Shown here: one piece after another, positions 1-6,299 of the stretch
Layout of the letters: each line of letters opens with the position of its first letter
How positions within the stretch are numbered: the stretch's first letter is position 1
Origin: a virus
DNA: 64,000 bases
IMG/VR virus record: IMGVR_UViG_3300030333_005770
Coordinates: 1-64,000 of that record
Direction: 5' to 3' (one strand)
Program-made: the position numbers and the translations under genes
The notes under the pieces: model-generated
The model's database searches: none
What the model was told of the DNA's origin: nothing
The model's input: only the letters and a program-made list of their open reading frames with translations

Positions 1-171
1 GGTCCTAAGTCGTGGCAGAAAGGTCTCCGGGGGTTGAAGCCTAAGATGGGGTACACTGAGCGTAAACGGCAGTTAAAGGACAACGCGGTCCGGCTGTATC
101 CCGATTACAAAATAACGAACGCCACGGCTGACGCCGTTTTGATACTTGATTGGGTGCTGAGACAGAAATAA
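1..171 (+). CDS. C-terminal end of a RuvC-like Holliday junction resolvase (partial)
   Basis: The frame is open from the first base of the window to TAA at 169-171, so only the last 56 residues are visible and the start lies outside. The fragment has the layout of the end of phage RuvC-type resolvases: a basic stretch (TERKRQLKDNAVRLYP) followed by an Asp-Ala helix (ATADAVLILDW), where the last metal-binding Asp usually sits. Such enzymes cut four-way junctions before or during DNA packaging. It opens the plus-strand replication arm. The assignment rests on a short tail only, and another RNase H-fold nuclease is possible. Confidence 0.5.
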   Translation, partial: GPKSWQKGLRGLKPKMGYTERKRQLKDNAVRLYPDYKITNATADAVLILDWVLRQK

Positions 172-432
172 TTTTCCAGGGCGAGACACATGGAACTCGG
201 GGGTGTTCCGTCTCAATGAGTTCACCACGCGGTTGGTGCCGACGAGTCCGAAAAAAGTAGGCTCGCTTGAAGAAATCGGAGATCCGCGCCCTGGATTCAT
301 GCGGGCTCCAGGGGTTTCTTTACAAATTTTGCACATTTGCTTGACAGGTGTTATACATTGCTTTACTGTGGTGTTTCAAATGAGGGGCTCTCAGAAGAGT
401 TTCCTCTCTAACCCACCAAAACCCACACACAA
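172..432 (+). other. Intergenic leader region without a convincing gene
   Basis: This 261-base gap follows the resolvase stop. I see no frame here with protein-like composition. It holds a TTGACA box at 341-346 and, just before the next start codon, the leader AAAACCCACACAC (418-430), which reappears before the gene at 3562. It probably carries the promoter and 5' leader of the genes from 433 onward. Confidence 0.5.
341..369 (+). promoter_or_regulatory. Candidate sigma-70 type promoter
   Basis: A perfect TTGACA box at 341-346 is followed by a 17-base spacer and TACTGT at 364-369, which keeps only the conserved T, A and final T of a -10 box. It lies about 65 bases upstream of the ATG at 433, in a gap where a promoter would be expected. 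The weak -10 makes this tentative; it might need a phage-encoded factor. Confidence 0.35.
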
Positions 433-777
433 ATGAGTAATGTAAACAAGAACGGCACCGGTCCCGATATTGATCTTGACGATCCGAAGGGGCCCTTCCA
501 AATAGTAAACCTCACCCTATCGTTGGACGCTGAGGAAATTGAATCCATCGAGTACGGCAACACCGTACGTTGGTCCGGCACAGTAGAAGGGGTAGAGATT
601 AACCTACAGCTTATGGCTCAGGACTTCGCAAATTATTCCGCCGGAAGTCACTCCCTCTACGAGAACCGTCTGCAACAGCTCGAGGAGGCCTACGAAGCAA
701 CCCGCAAAGAGTTTGAGGATATGTCCTACGACGAATTTATGGACCAGCTTGAACAAGATAAGGAGGACGACCAGTGA
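433..777 (+). CDS. Acidic 114-aa protein of unknown function
   Basis: I do not recognise this protein. It is 114 residues, strongly acidic towards the end (many Glu and Asp), with a probable helical C-terminal half (ENRLQQLEEAYEATRKEFED). There is no Cys cluster, membrane segment or signal peptide. The ATG at 433 follows the leader AAAACCCACACAC, and the stop overlaps the next start (GTGA at 774-777), so the two are translationally coupled. As the first gene after the candidate promoter at 341 it is probably an early small regulator or accessory protein; that is inference from position. Confidence 0.7.
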   Translation: MSNVNKNGTGPDIDLDDPKGPFQIVNLTLSLDAEEIESIEYGNTVRWSGTVEGVEINLQLMAQDFANYSAGSHSLYENRLQQLEEAYEATRKEFEDMSYDEFMDQLEQDKEDDQ

Positions 778-1082
778 GTATCGACATTAAACCCGGTAGC
801 GACAGTGAAGAAATTTTCAACACTGCCGTGCAGTTAGCCTTTAGCGCGGTCGACCCTTTGGTCGAAGACAAGAACACTGTGGTCGATCTTAATTTGGCCT
901 GTGGTTTTTTCCACGGGGCCTCCATCATCCTAGCCGGTAGTTACGGTAAGGATCTTGCCCGGAATGTTTTCGAGGTGTCCTTGCAGGCCATGGATGAGAA
1001 AGATTCTGAAGGCGTGTGTTTTAATCCGGATTCACCCGAGGAGGGAGAGGAAGAGGGAGAGAAAGAGGAGCCCGAAGCGTGA
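774..1082 (+). CDS. Small acidic protein of unknown function
   Basis: 102 residues from a GTG start. A strong Shine-Dalgarno (AGGAGG, 761-766) lies 7 bases upstream and the stop of the preceding gene overlaps the start. The middle (NLACGFFHGASIILAGSYG) is mildly hydrophobic but does not look like a clear membrane helix. The last 20 residues are almost all Glu, Lys, Pro and Gly. The stop overlaps the GTG of the zinc-ribbon gene (GTGA at 1079-1082). Function unknown. The coupling at both ends says it is a real member of the early operon. Confidence 0.75.
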   Translation: MSIDIKPGSDSEEIFNTAVQLAFSAVDPLVEDKNTVVDLNLACGFFHGASIILAGSYGKDLARNVFEVSLQAMDEKDSEGVCFNPDSPEEGEEEGEKEEPEA

Positions 1083-1390
1083 ATTGCCCGTCCTGCGGCT
1101 ATGGGAGATCGAGAACAAAAGACAGCCGGCTCAGTAACGGGCACAAACGCCGACGCCGTGAGTGCCGTCATTGCGGCGAGCGCTTCACGACGAGGGAGTA
1201 CCACCAAGAGGTCGTCCTCGAACTCATCGCAGAGGTCGAAAGACAAAGAGCCCTCATCCAAACCCTCGAAAGATCAGCCACCCAAGTCCGATCTCGACAA
1301 AGGATTGCCAAAGACCGGGGGCGTAACCAACGCCGACGCGGACACGCGCCTTCAGTTGTTTATGTCGGGGAACCTGCCGCTGATACTTGA
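1079..1390 (+). CDS. NrdR-type zinc-ribbon protein
   Basis: 103 residues from a GTG that overlaps the previous stop. The N-terminus is a clear NrdR-like zinc ribbon: CPSC at residues 3-6, the conserved DSRL, a basic RRRREC run, C29-x2-C32 and the hallmark ERFTTRE. In bacteria NrdR binds DNA upstream of ribonucleotide reductase genes, but its ATP-cone domain is absent here. Instead a short coiled coil (ELIAEVERQRALIQTLE) and a basic tail follow. This points to a stand-alone phage DNA-binding or RNA-polymerase-binding protein. Its 3' end overlaps the sigma region 4 gene by 29 bases in another frame, so the pair may act together, or could even be one product made by frameshifting. Confidence 0.8.
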   Translation: MNCPSCGYGRSRTKDSRLSNGHKRRRRECRHCGERFTTREYHQEVVLELIAEVERQRALIQTLERSATQVRSRQRIAKDRGRNQRRRGHAPSVVYVGEPAADT

Positions 1391-1658
1391 AGATGGTACC
1401 GAACACTATTACGATCCGTCCCTTGGGCGCACTTACACGCTTCAGGAAATCAGCGAAGTCATGGGGGTCACCCGTGAACGTGTCCGGCAGATCGAGCAAC
1501 AGGCGTTAAAGAAGATGTTTTCGACCTTTACTTCCGTTGCCCACTCTGAGGAGATGAATGTCATGGACTGGTTTCGTGATCTGCTTGGCGCCATGGACCA
1601 AGGGGGCGATGGAGAGATGGACATGCCCGGTAATTTTCTCGGTATCCCACGACCTTAA
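1362..1658 (+). CDS. Orphan sigma-70 region 4 (helix-turn-helix) protein
   Basis: 98 residues with a nearly canonical sigma region 4.2 at residues 22-52 (TLQEISEVMGVTRERVRQIE, then QQALKKM), the part of RpoD that reads the -35 box and touches the beta flap. Regions 2 and 3 are absent, so it cannot melt promoters alone and more likely acts as a co-sigma, appropriator or anti-sigma-like factor. I chose ATG 1362. The same frame is open back to 1101, but that part is low-complexity Ser/Thr/Lys/Arg sequence that looks like a shadow of the zinc-ribbon gene. The stop overlaps the helicase start (TAATG). No clear Shine-Dalgarno is seen, so translation probably depends on coupling. Confidence 0.78.
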   Translation: MSGNLPLILEDGTEHYYDPSLGRTYTLQEISEVMGVTRERVRQIEQQALKKMFSTFTSVAHSEEMNVMDWFRDLLGAMDQGGDGEMDMPGNFLGIPRP

Positions 1659-3010
1659 TGAGCTCGAGCGCTATAAAAATGGGTAAAATTTTACAGTCTG
1701 AAGCACCAAAGCTTTTTGATTGGCAGGTCCAACACGTGGACCAGCTGACTAATGCGATGCGCCGGCACGGGTTTGCGCTGGATGGTAGTGATACAGGAAC
1801 GGGTAAGACGGTCATGGGGTTAGAGGTAGCACGTAATTTGGGACGTATTCCCTTCGTGGTATCGCCTAAAGCAGTCATTCCTTCGTGGTTGGAATGGATG
1901 AAGCGGTACCGCCCCCATGACCCGACTTACGCTTTTACCTACGACAAGCTCCGTTCCGGCAAGACTCCCTACCTCTCCCGTGTCCGGGGTAAAAAACTCC
2001 AATGGAATATCGACCCCTCCAAGACCGTGTTGATCTTTGACGAGGTGCATCGTTGCAAGGGTGACAAGACCCTCAATTCCAAGATGCTTGCGGCGGCAAA
2101 GACGGCGGGCATTCCAACGCTTATGCTTTCCGCCACCGTTTCCGGTAGCCCCGTCGACCTTCGTGCCATCGGCTATCTACTGGGGATGCATGGCTATCGT
2201 GATTGGTGGAATTGGTGTTTATCCAACAACTGCGGTCGTGGTCGATTTGGCGGGATGGTGTTTAACAACTCTGCCGTGACGATAAAAAAGTTGCACGACC
2301 ACATTTACCCTGACCGGGGTAGCCGTATCCGCATCAAGGAATTGCCCAAGGGTACTTTCCCGGAAACGATGATAGTTGCCGATGGGTACCGGATCGAAGA
2401 TACCAAAGCGTATGATGACATCTATGCCGACATGGCTGAGGAGCTTAATGAGTTGCTCGACAAGACCTCCAATTACGAGGAGACGGCGTTGACTATTCAG
2501 CTCGAAGCCCGTCAAAAGGCCGAGATTCTAAAGGTGCCGGCCTTCGTAGAGTTGGCCAAGGACGCGATCGAGGAGGGGAATAGCGTTGCCATCTTCGTCA
2601 ACTTCCGCGCCACCCTTGACGCCATCGGCGTTCGGCTTGGGTCTCTCAAAAAGGGGATCTCCACCATCGTCGGGGGCCAACGTGAGGATCATCGGGCGGA
2701 GAACATCCAAAATTTTCAAAACGACACCAATCGTATATGTCTCGCCATGATTCAGGCGGGCGGTGTCGGCCTTAATCTCCATGACGTTAACGGTGATTAC
2801 CCACGCGTCAGTTTAATTTCCCCAAGCTTTTCGGCGGTCGAGCTTCGGCAGACGTTGGGACGAGTCCACCGGGCCGGGGGTTCGACGGCATCGGTACAGA
2901 AGATCATATTCGCAGCGGATACGGTCGAGATGGGCGTCTGTCGAGCTGTCCGCCGGAAGCTTACCAATCTAGACTTGCTCAATGACGATGAGCTTAACCC
3001 AGTAATATAA
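1658..3010 (+). CDS. SNF2/DEAD-like superfamily 2 helicase
   Basis: 450 residues, a normal length for a phage SF2 helicase. Motif I (GTGTGKT) ends near residue 51, motif II is DEVH near 128, motif III is LSAT near 160, and motif VI (QTLGRVHRAGG) lies near 398. The Q-x-x-GR-x-HR pattern and the short C-terminal RecA domain resemble SNF2-like and T4 UvsW-like helicases, which remodel forks and recombination intermediates. It starts in TAATG overlap with the sigma-4 gene and stops in TAATG overlap with the small membrane protein, so it is expressed in the same early operon. Exact subfamily unknown. Confidence 0.9.
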   Translation: MSSSAIKMGKILQSEAPKLFDWQVQHVDQLTNAMRRHGFALDGSDTGTGKTVMGLEVARNLGRIPFVVSPKAVIPSWLEWMKRYRPHDPTYAFTYDKLRSGKTPYLSRVRGKKLQWNIDPSKTVLIFDEVHRCKGDKTLNSKMLAAAKTAGIPTLMLSATVSGSPVDLRAIGYLLGMHGYRDWWNWCLSNNCGRGRFGGMVFNNSAVTIKKLHDHIYPDRGSRIRIKELPKGTFPETMIVADGYRIEDTKAYDDIYADMAEELNELLDKTSNYEETALTIQLEARQKAEILKVPAFVELAKDAIEEGNSVAIFVNFRATLDAIGVRLGSLKKGISTIVGGQREDHRAENIQNFQNDTNRICLAMIQAGGVGLNLHDVNGDYPRVSLISPSFSAVELRQTLGRVHRAGGSTASVQKIIFAADTVEMGVCRAVRRKLTNLDLLNDDELNPVI

Positions 3011-3189
3011 TGACAAATACACAGCTAGCAAAACTATGGACCGGATGGTTCGCCCTGACCTTTGGGTACGGTTTTTATCACGGATTTACTAACGCCGCCA
3101 TGACCGGCTGGATCGCATGGCTTATTCAAGGCGTCTCGTTCGCGCTCACCCTATGGGTAGTCGGACGCCTTTGGAGGATAGGCCCCTGA
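3010..3189 (+). CDS. Small two-helix membrane protein (59 aa)
   Basis: A 59-residue frame begins at ATG 3010, which overlaps the helicase stop (TAATG), and ends at TGA 3187-3189. It has two hydrophobic segments, about residues 10-24 (WTGWFALTFGYGFYH) and 32-52 (TGWIAWLIQGVSFALTLWVV), followed by a basic end (GRLWRIGP). That is a two-pass inner-membrane protein with a short tail. Such tiny early phage membrane proteins often alter the host envelope or block superinfection, but nothing here identifies the role. The tight overlap and clean hydrophobic pattern argue that it is real. Confidence 0.65.
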   Translation: MTNTQLAKLWTGWFALTFGYGFYHGFTNAAMTGWIAWLIQGVSFALTLWVVGRLWRIGP

Positions 3190-3200
3190 CCTTTAGGGGC
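3182..3200 (+). terminator. Weak stem-loop at the end of the early gene cluster
   Basis: GCCCCT and AGGGGC form a 6-bp stem around a 7-base loop, overlapping the stop codon of the 59-aa protein. No U-tract follows, so it is not a standard rho-independent terminator. It could be an attenuator or an mRNA-stabilising hairpin. Confidence 0.25.
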
Positions 3201-3258
3201 GTCCCGCGTGTTTGGCTGGAAATCTAACATTATTAATTGGGGCGCCCCGCTATTTAAC

Positions 3259-3540
3259 ATGAATGAATTACCAACAGCTGAGGAGATGGAGCTTCTTGCT
3301 CGAATAACTACAATGATGGAAACCGACAAAATAACACGCTATGATAAACCAACTAAAAAGACTTCTAAGGATACTGAAAAACCTTATATCAAAGCCGCCA
3401 TCCCGCCCCCGCCAAGGCCGATCCGACACCCTTACTGGACCGCCCAGACTATAATAGGGACGCTGGTGGCGGTACATGCCGCTCTCTCGGTGGGGATGCT
3501 TATCCTCATCTACTTCCTGATCCAGACGGGTCAGTACTAA
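3259..3540 (+). CDS. Single-pass membrane protein of unknown function
   Basis: 93 residues from ATG 3259. A GTG at 3208 would add 17 residues, but the ATG gives a more natural N-terminus (MNELPTAEEMELLARI). The first 65 residues are soluble and charged, with a Pro-rich IPPPPRPIRHP. A single strong membrane helix follows (IIGTLVAVHAALSVGMLILI), ending in a short tail. The topology is that of a membrane-anchored cytoplasmic adaptor, or of a lysis/exclusion peptide. Nothing places it in a known family. Confidence 0.6.
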   Translation: MNELPTAEEMELLARITTMMETDKITRYDKPTKKTSKDTEKPYIKAAIPPPPRPIRHPYWTAQTIIGTLVAVHAALSVGMLILIYFLIQTGQY

Positions 3541-3561
3541 CAACACAAAACCCACACACCT

Positions 3562-3810
3562 ATGCCAAAAGAACCCGTAAAAATAGTAAGAGTTATGGTC
3601 ACCAACGTTGACGATTCCGTCGGCGGTCGTGCCCAGCTCTTTTTCACTAGTGCCACGGAGGCCAACAAGGTATTCCGTAGAATCAACCGGGGAAAAGACG
3701 AACGTTTCGAGCCCGAAGCGGAAGCCTTCGAGCCGGACTACCTTGACTGCACGACCACCAAAGCCGGTGTCGTCGAGTTCCTTAACAACCACTGCTCTGA
3801 ATTAGGATGA
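3562..3810 (+). CDS. Small hypothetical protein (82 aa)
   Basis: 82 residues. The ATG is preceded by the leader AAAACCCACACAC (3546-3558), the same as before the gene at 433, which suggests a shared promoter or translation leader. The sequence (VRVMVTNVDDSVGGRAQLFF) could form a small beta sheet followed by an acidic stretch. No family recognised. The stop overlaps the next start (ATGA at 3807-3810). Confidence 0.65.
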   Translation: MPKEPVKIVRVMVTNVDDSVGGRAQLFFTSATEANKVFRRINRGKDERFEPEAEAFEPDYLDCTTTKAGVVEFLNNHCSELG

Positions 3811-4079
3811 GATTTGAACGACAACACGACCCGGATCCGATGCGCCACAAGTTCCAAGAGATCGACAGCTTTGAAGATCTACCATCGGAAATATTTGAAC
3901 AGCTTGATATGCATCTAGCCAAGATGAAGGAGATGACCGATCCGGAACAGTACGGGGAGGAAGCGCTATTGAAATTCATCGCCTTCCAATCGTACCAGAT
4001 CTCCTGCCTACAGGCTGAAACAAAACAAATGTACAAGGTGATGGAGCTTATGGCTGAAGCCTTACCTGACACAAACTGA
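3807..4079 (+). CDS. Small helical acidic protein (90 aa)
   Basis: 90 residues, mostly predicted helix, acidic, with many Met and Glu (EIFEQLDMHLAKMKEMTD). It starts in ATGA overlap with the preceding gene and ends in TGATG overlap with the nuclease N-terminal half. Its place directly before the recombination-nuclease genes suggests a role alongside them, but that is only context. No family recognised. Confidence 0.65.
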   Translation: MRFERQHDPDPMRHKFQEIDSFEDLPSEIFEQLDMHLAKMKEMTDPEQYGEEALLKFIAFQSYQISCLQAETKQMYKVMELMAEALPDTN

Positions 4080-4351
4080 TGGCCACTCCGGAAGCTCATC
4101 ACGAATTAGGCCCGTCCGCATTGAAATATGTGGAGATCTGCCCGGGTTTTCGGTCTAATAACGAGACCAACGAATGGGCTGAAGAAGGGACCATGCTCCA
4201 CAGCGCCGTCGAGAACGAAGACCTGACGGGCTTGAACGAAGAACAGCGCCGTTGCGTTCGCAGGTGCTTAGACTATGTCGCCCCTATGGTGGAGGGGGCA
4301 GACATAGTTCTAAATGAACAACGAGTAGTAATACGCTATGGGAATGTCTGA
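4079..4351 (+). CDS. N-terminal half of a split DUF2800/RecB-like Fe-S nuclease
   Basis: 90 residues that match the start of phage DUF2800/Cas4-like PD-(D/E)XK nucleases: SALKYVEICPGF with the first cluster cysteine (Cys21), then GTMLHSAVE, where family members have a conserved G-x-x-x-H, and a helix leading to NEQRVVI. In intact relatives the chain runs straight on into the GT-D-x-x-I strand, which here begins only in the gene at 4552. The frame stops at 4349-4351 within a copy of a 12-13 base repeat that flanks an insertion. This fragment lacks all catalytic residues, so it is useless alone and must pair with the C-terminal half, or be dead. Confidence 0.75.
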   Translation: MATPEAHHELGPSALKYVEICPGFRSNNETNEWAEEGTMLHSAVENEDLTGLNEEQRRCVRRCLDYVAPMVEGADIVLNEQRVVIRYGNV

Positions 4352-4559
4352 GGTATTTATGCTTACCATGCTGGAAACCGGGAAGGAAGTCGCTGGAACG
4401 GCTGTTATCGGTACCGATGACGGCGTGGTCATCGAGACCAAAGAGGGGCGCATTCCCGTGTACATGTTCAAGATGACTAATCAGCTGCATAGATTATTAG
4501 CCCGCGATCGGGAAGAATGGGATGTGGCCGTGGGTATAGAGGAGGCGTGGGATGTCTGA
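4338..4559 (+). CDS. Small ORF lying inside the split nuclease gene
   Basis: 73 residues (GTAVIGTDDGVVIETKEGRI is the most protein-like part). It starts inside the first direct repeat and ends inside the second, overlapping the tail of the N-half and the head of the C-half. It is not part of any DUF2800 protein I know. Its N-terminus (MGMSEVFM) resembles the N-terminus of the C-half (MSEKIFG) because both lie on the repeat. It may be cargo of the inserted segment, or simply keep ribosomes moving to the next start. No Shine-Dalgarno is seen at its own start. Confidence 0.5.
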   Translation: MGMSEVFMLTMLETGKEVAGTAVIGTDDGVVIETKEGRIPVYMFKMTNQLHRLLARDREEWDVAVGIEEAWDV

Positions 4560-4560
4560 G
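4340..4560 (+). repeat. Imperfect direct repeat flanking an approximately 209-bp insertion
   Basis: GGGAATGTCTGAG at 4340-4352 and GGGATGTCTGAG at 4549-4560 differ by one extra A. Removing one repeat copy and the segment between them joins RVVIRYG directly to MSEKIFGTVD in one frame, restoring a single full-length nuclease. The repeat pair thus looks like the footprint of an insertion or a partial duplication that split the gene. Confidence 0.7.
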
Positions 4561-5385
4561 AAAATATTTGGCACCGTTGATATGATTATAATCAAGGGCA
4601 CCCACATGGATGTGGTGGATTGGAAGTTTGGTCGGGGTGAAATCGACGATGCTGACATCAACATCCAAGGGCAAGCGTACCTATTGGGTGCGTGGGATAA
4701 ATTCCCTGACGTAGAAACGGCAACTATTCACTTCGTCATACCTCGCCGGGATGAGGTGCTTCGGCATAACTACACTCGTGAGGATCTTGAACAAATCCGT
4801 CTGCGGATAAAAGTGATAGTTGGCAAGGCTACCTCCGACACCGTCGACCTTCGACCAAACACCGAGGGCTGTCGGTACTGCAAGCATCAGCTGACGTGTG
4901 AAGCCCTTAGTAATAAGATTCTTCCCGTAGCTAGAAAATACGCCAGTACAATCCAGGATTTCGAGCTGGAGGTCATGAAGAAATACGACCCCGCCTTAAT
5001 CGAAGACCCCAGTACCTTGGCCCAGATGTTAAACATCGGACAGGTAATCGACAAGTGGTCGAGTGCCGCTAGGAAGCAGGCTATGAAGCTTGCCGAGGAA
5101 GAAGGTGTAGAAATTCCGGGATATGATTTGCGTTGGCGCCAACCTTCTGCTAAGGTACAGGATCCTCAAGCCGCATATGAGGCTCTAGCCGATGTTTTAA
5201 CCCCCGAAGAATTTATGAAAGCCTCCTCCGTTTCCCTATCCCAGTTAGCTAAAATCTATGCTGAGAAAATGCCCCGTGGGCAGAAGACTGGGGCTCGTGG
5301 GCAATTAGAATTGATACTCGAGGAAGCCGGTGAGCTGGCTCCGGAGGAAGAGCGCATTCGTACCCCCTACCTCAAAAAACTTTAA
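4552..5385 (+). CDS. C-terminal, catalytic half of a split DUF2800/RecB-like Fe-S nuclease
   Basis: 277 residues. It carries the PD-(D/E)XK core: Asp10 in FGTVDMI, Asp23-x-Lys25 in VVDWKFGRG and a following Gln-rich helix (INIQGQAYLLGA). It also has three cluster cysteines, C107-x2-C110-x5-C116, as in Cas4/AddB-type 4Fe-4S nucleases. The fourth cysteine would have to come from Cys21 of the separate N-half. A good Shine-Dalgarno (GGAGG, 4541-4545) lies upstream of ATG 4552. Family members resect DNA ends in phage recombination, and the next gene is often a single-strand annealing or binding protein. It may work as a two-subunit enzyme. Confidence 0.8.
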   Translation: MSEKIFGTVDMIIIKGTHMDVVDWKFGRGEIDDADINIQGQAYLLGAWDKFPDVETATIHFVIPRRDEVLRHNYTREDLEQIRLRIKVIVGKATSDTVDLRPNTEGCRYCKHQLTCEALSNKILPVARKYASTIQDFELEVMKKYDPALIEDPSTLAQMLNIGQVIDKWSSAARKQAMKLAEEEGVEIPGYDLRWRQPSAKVQDPQAAYEALADVLTPEEFMKASSVSLSQLAKIYAEKMPRGQKTGARGQLELILEEAGELAPEEERIRTPYLKKL

Positions 5386-5434
5386 CTTGGCGTGTTTATG
5401 CGTCATCCAACAAAAACAAAATAGAATACTAGTA

Positions 5435-6148
5435 ATGAGTAAATCGAAACTAAGTGAAGAAACTACGACTGAAACGACTGTCCTTGCGGAAGCATCCGGG
5501 GAGACCAGCTACACCGAGGAATCCATTGGTGCAGTAACGGTGGCCGGGAGCAACCTAGTCGCAGACTTGGACGCAAGTGATATCGCGTTTCCAAAGCTTC
5601 AGATCCTTCAGGGGATCAGCAAGCTCGCTCAAGAGAGCAAGGATTTCAACGCCGGGGACATCGTTCTCGACAGCGAGACCAAGCTCGAGCAACCCTGCGA
5701 GTTCACGGTCTTGCGCATCAGCAAGATGTTTGAACAAAGCGTCAACTGGGATGACGGAGAGATCCCGATGATCAAATCCAAGGCCGATGCCGTAAAAGCC
5801 GGAGGTTCCTTCGAATGGGGCGCCAATGGCGAAAAACCGGACTGGCTTCCCATCGCAGACGCCCTCATCGCAATCAAGGGAGATGACCCGGAGGTGTTCC
5901 CGTTCGATTACAATGATGAGAACTATGCCTTTGCCGTGTGGCGGATAAAGGGTGTGGCCTATAAGAGAGCGGCCGTGAAGATGTTCACCGCTTTCCGGAT
6001 GTACTACCGAGAAGGATTTACGGTCGGTACTTTCAATCTGTCAACTACCACCGACAACTTCAACGGTAAGACTGTGGTCGTTCCCGACCTTAAGCGGGGC
6101 CACAAGAACACCCCGGAGTTCCAGGAGTGGCTCAAGGATTTTTGCTAG
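5435..6148 (+). CDS. Phage replication/recombination protein, possibly single-strand DNA binding
   Basis: 237 residues from ATG 5435; an upstream open frame from 5330 has no coding look. The N-terminal 40 residues are Thr/Glu-rich and disordered. Then comes IAFPKLQILQGISK, a motif I associate with a widespread phage family found next to recombination nucleases, followed by a beta-rich part (GDIVLDSET, CEFTVLRISK) and a region with many aromatic residues. Position between the nuclease and PolA supports a DNA-binding or annealing role; biochemistry is unproven. The family link is from memory of sequence style, not a search. Confidence 0.5.
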   Translation: MSKSKLSEETTTETTVLAEASGETSYTEESIGAVTVAGSNLVADLDASDIAFPKLQILQGISKLAQESKDFNAGDIVLDSETKLEQPCEFTVLRISKMFEQSVNWDDGEIPMIKSKADAVKAGGSFEWGANGEKPDWLPIADALIAIKGDDPEVFPFDYNDENYAFAVWRIKGVAYKRAAVKMFTAFRMYYREGFTVGTFNLSTTTDNFNGKTVVVPDLKRGHKNTPEFQEWLKDFC

Positions 6149-6299
6149 AGGTTCGCTCATAGCCTCTAAGCACCAGTGTGTGTGTTCAGGGGGGCCCCTT
6201 CCTTCGGTGCGTTTTCTCCCAATGGACGTACTTCCCTAGGGGCCCCCCGCCTCACGCACGTTAACCAACGGGGTGAACCCGTAAACATCACAAAATCAA
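6149..6299 (+). promoter_or_regulatory. Leader with a long GC-rich hairpin before the DNA polymerase gene
   Basis: GGGGGGCCCCT at 6189-6199 and AGGGGCCCCCC at 6238-6248 are perfectly complementary 11-bp arms around a 38-base loop. A smaller hairpin, ACGGG and CCCGT (6269-6283), lies nearer the ATG. There is no T-run after either, so they are more likely an attenuator, a protein-binding operator (for example polymerase autoregulation, as in T4 gp43) or part of an origin than a terminator. Confidence 0.5.

Noticed and set aside
73-336. Minus-strand frame of 87 codons over the resolvase end.
   Set aside because: Overlaps the RuvC-like reading frame and the intergenic leader; the Cys pair near its start is not part of any recognisable motif.
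203-436. Open frame of 77 codons from a GTG, ending in overlap with the gene at 433.
   Set aside because: It runs through the TTGACA promoter candidate and the AAAACCCACACAC leader, which is also found before another gene as non-coding DNA. Composition is not protein-like.
1101-1361. Upstream extension of the sigma region 4 frame, back to ATG 1101.
   Set aside because: It lies wholly in the zinc-ribbon gene and is a low-complexity Ser/Thr/Lys/Arg run typical of a shadow frame. The ATG at 1362 gives a compact domain.
3190-3258. GGGGCGCCCC palindrome before the gene at 3259 as an operator.
   Set aside because: Single copy with no second site and no T-run; a short GC palindrome of this kind can occur by chance.
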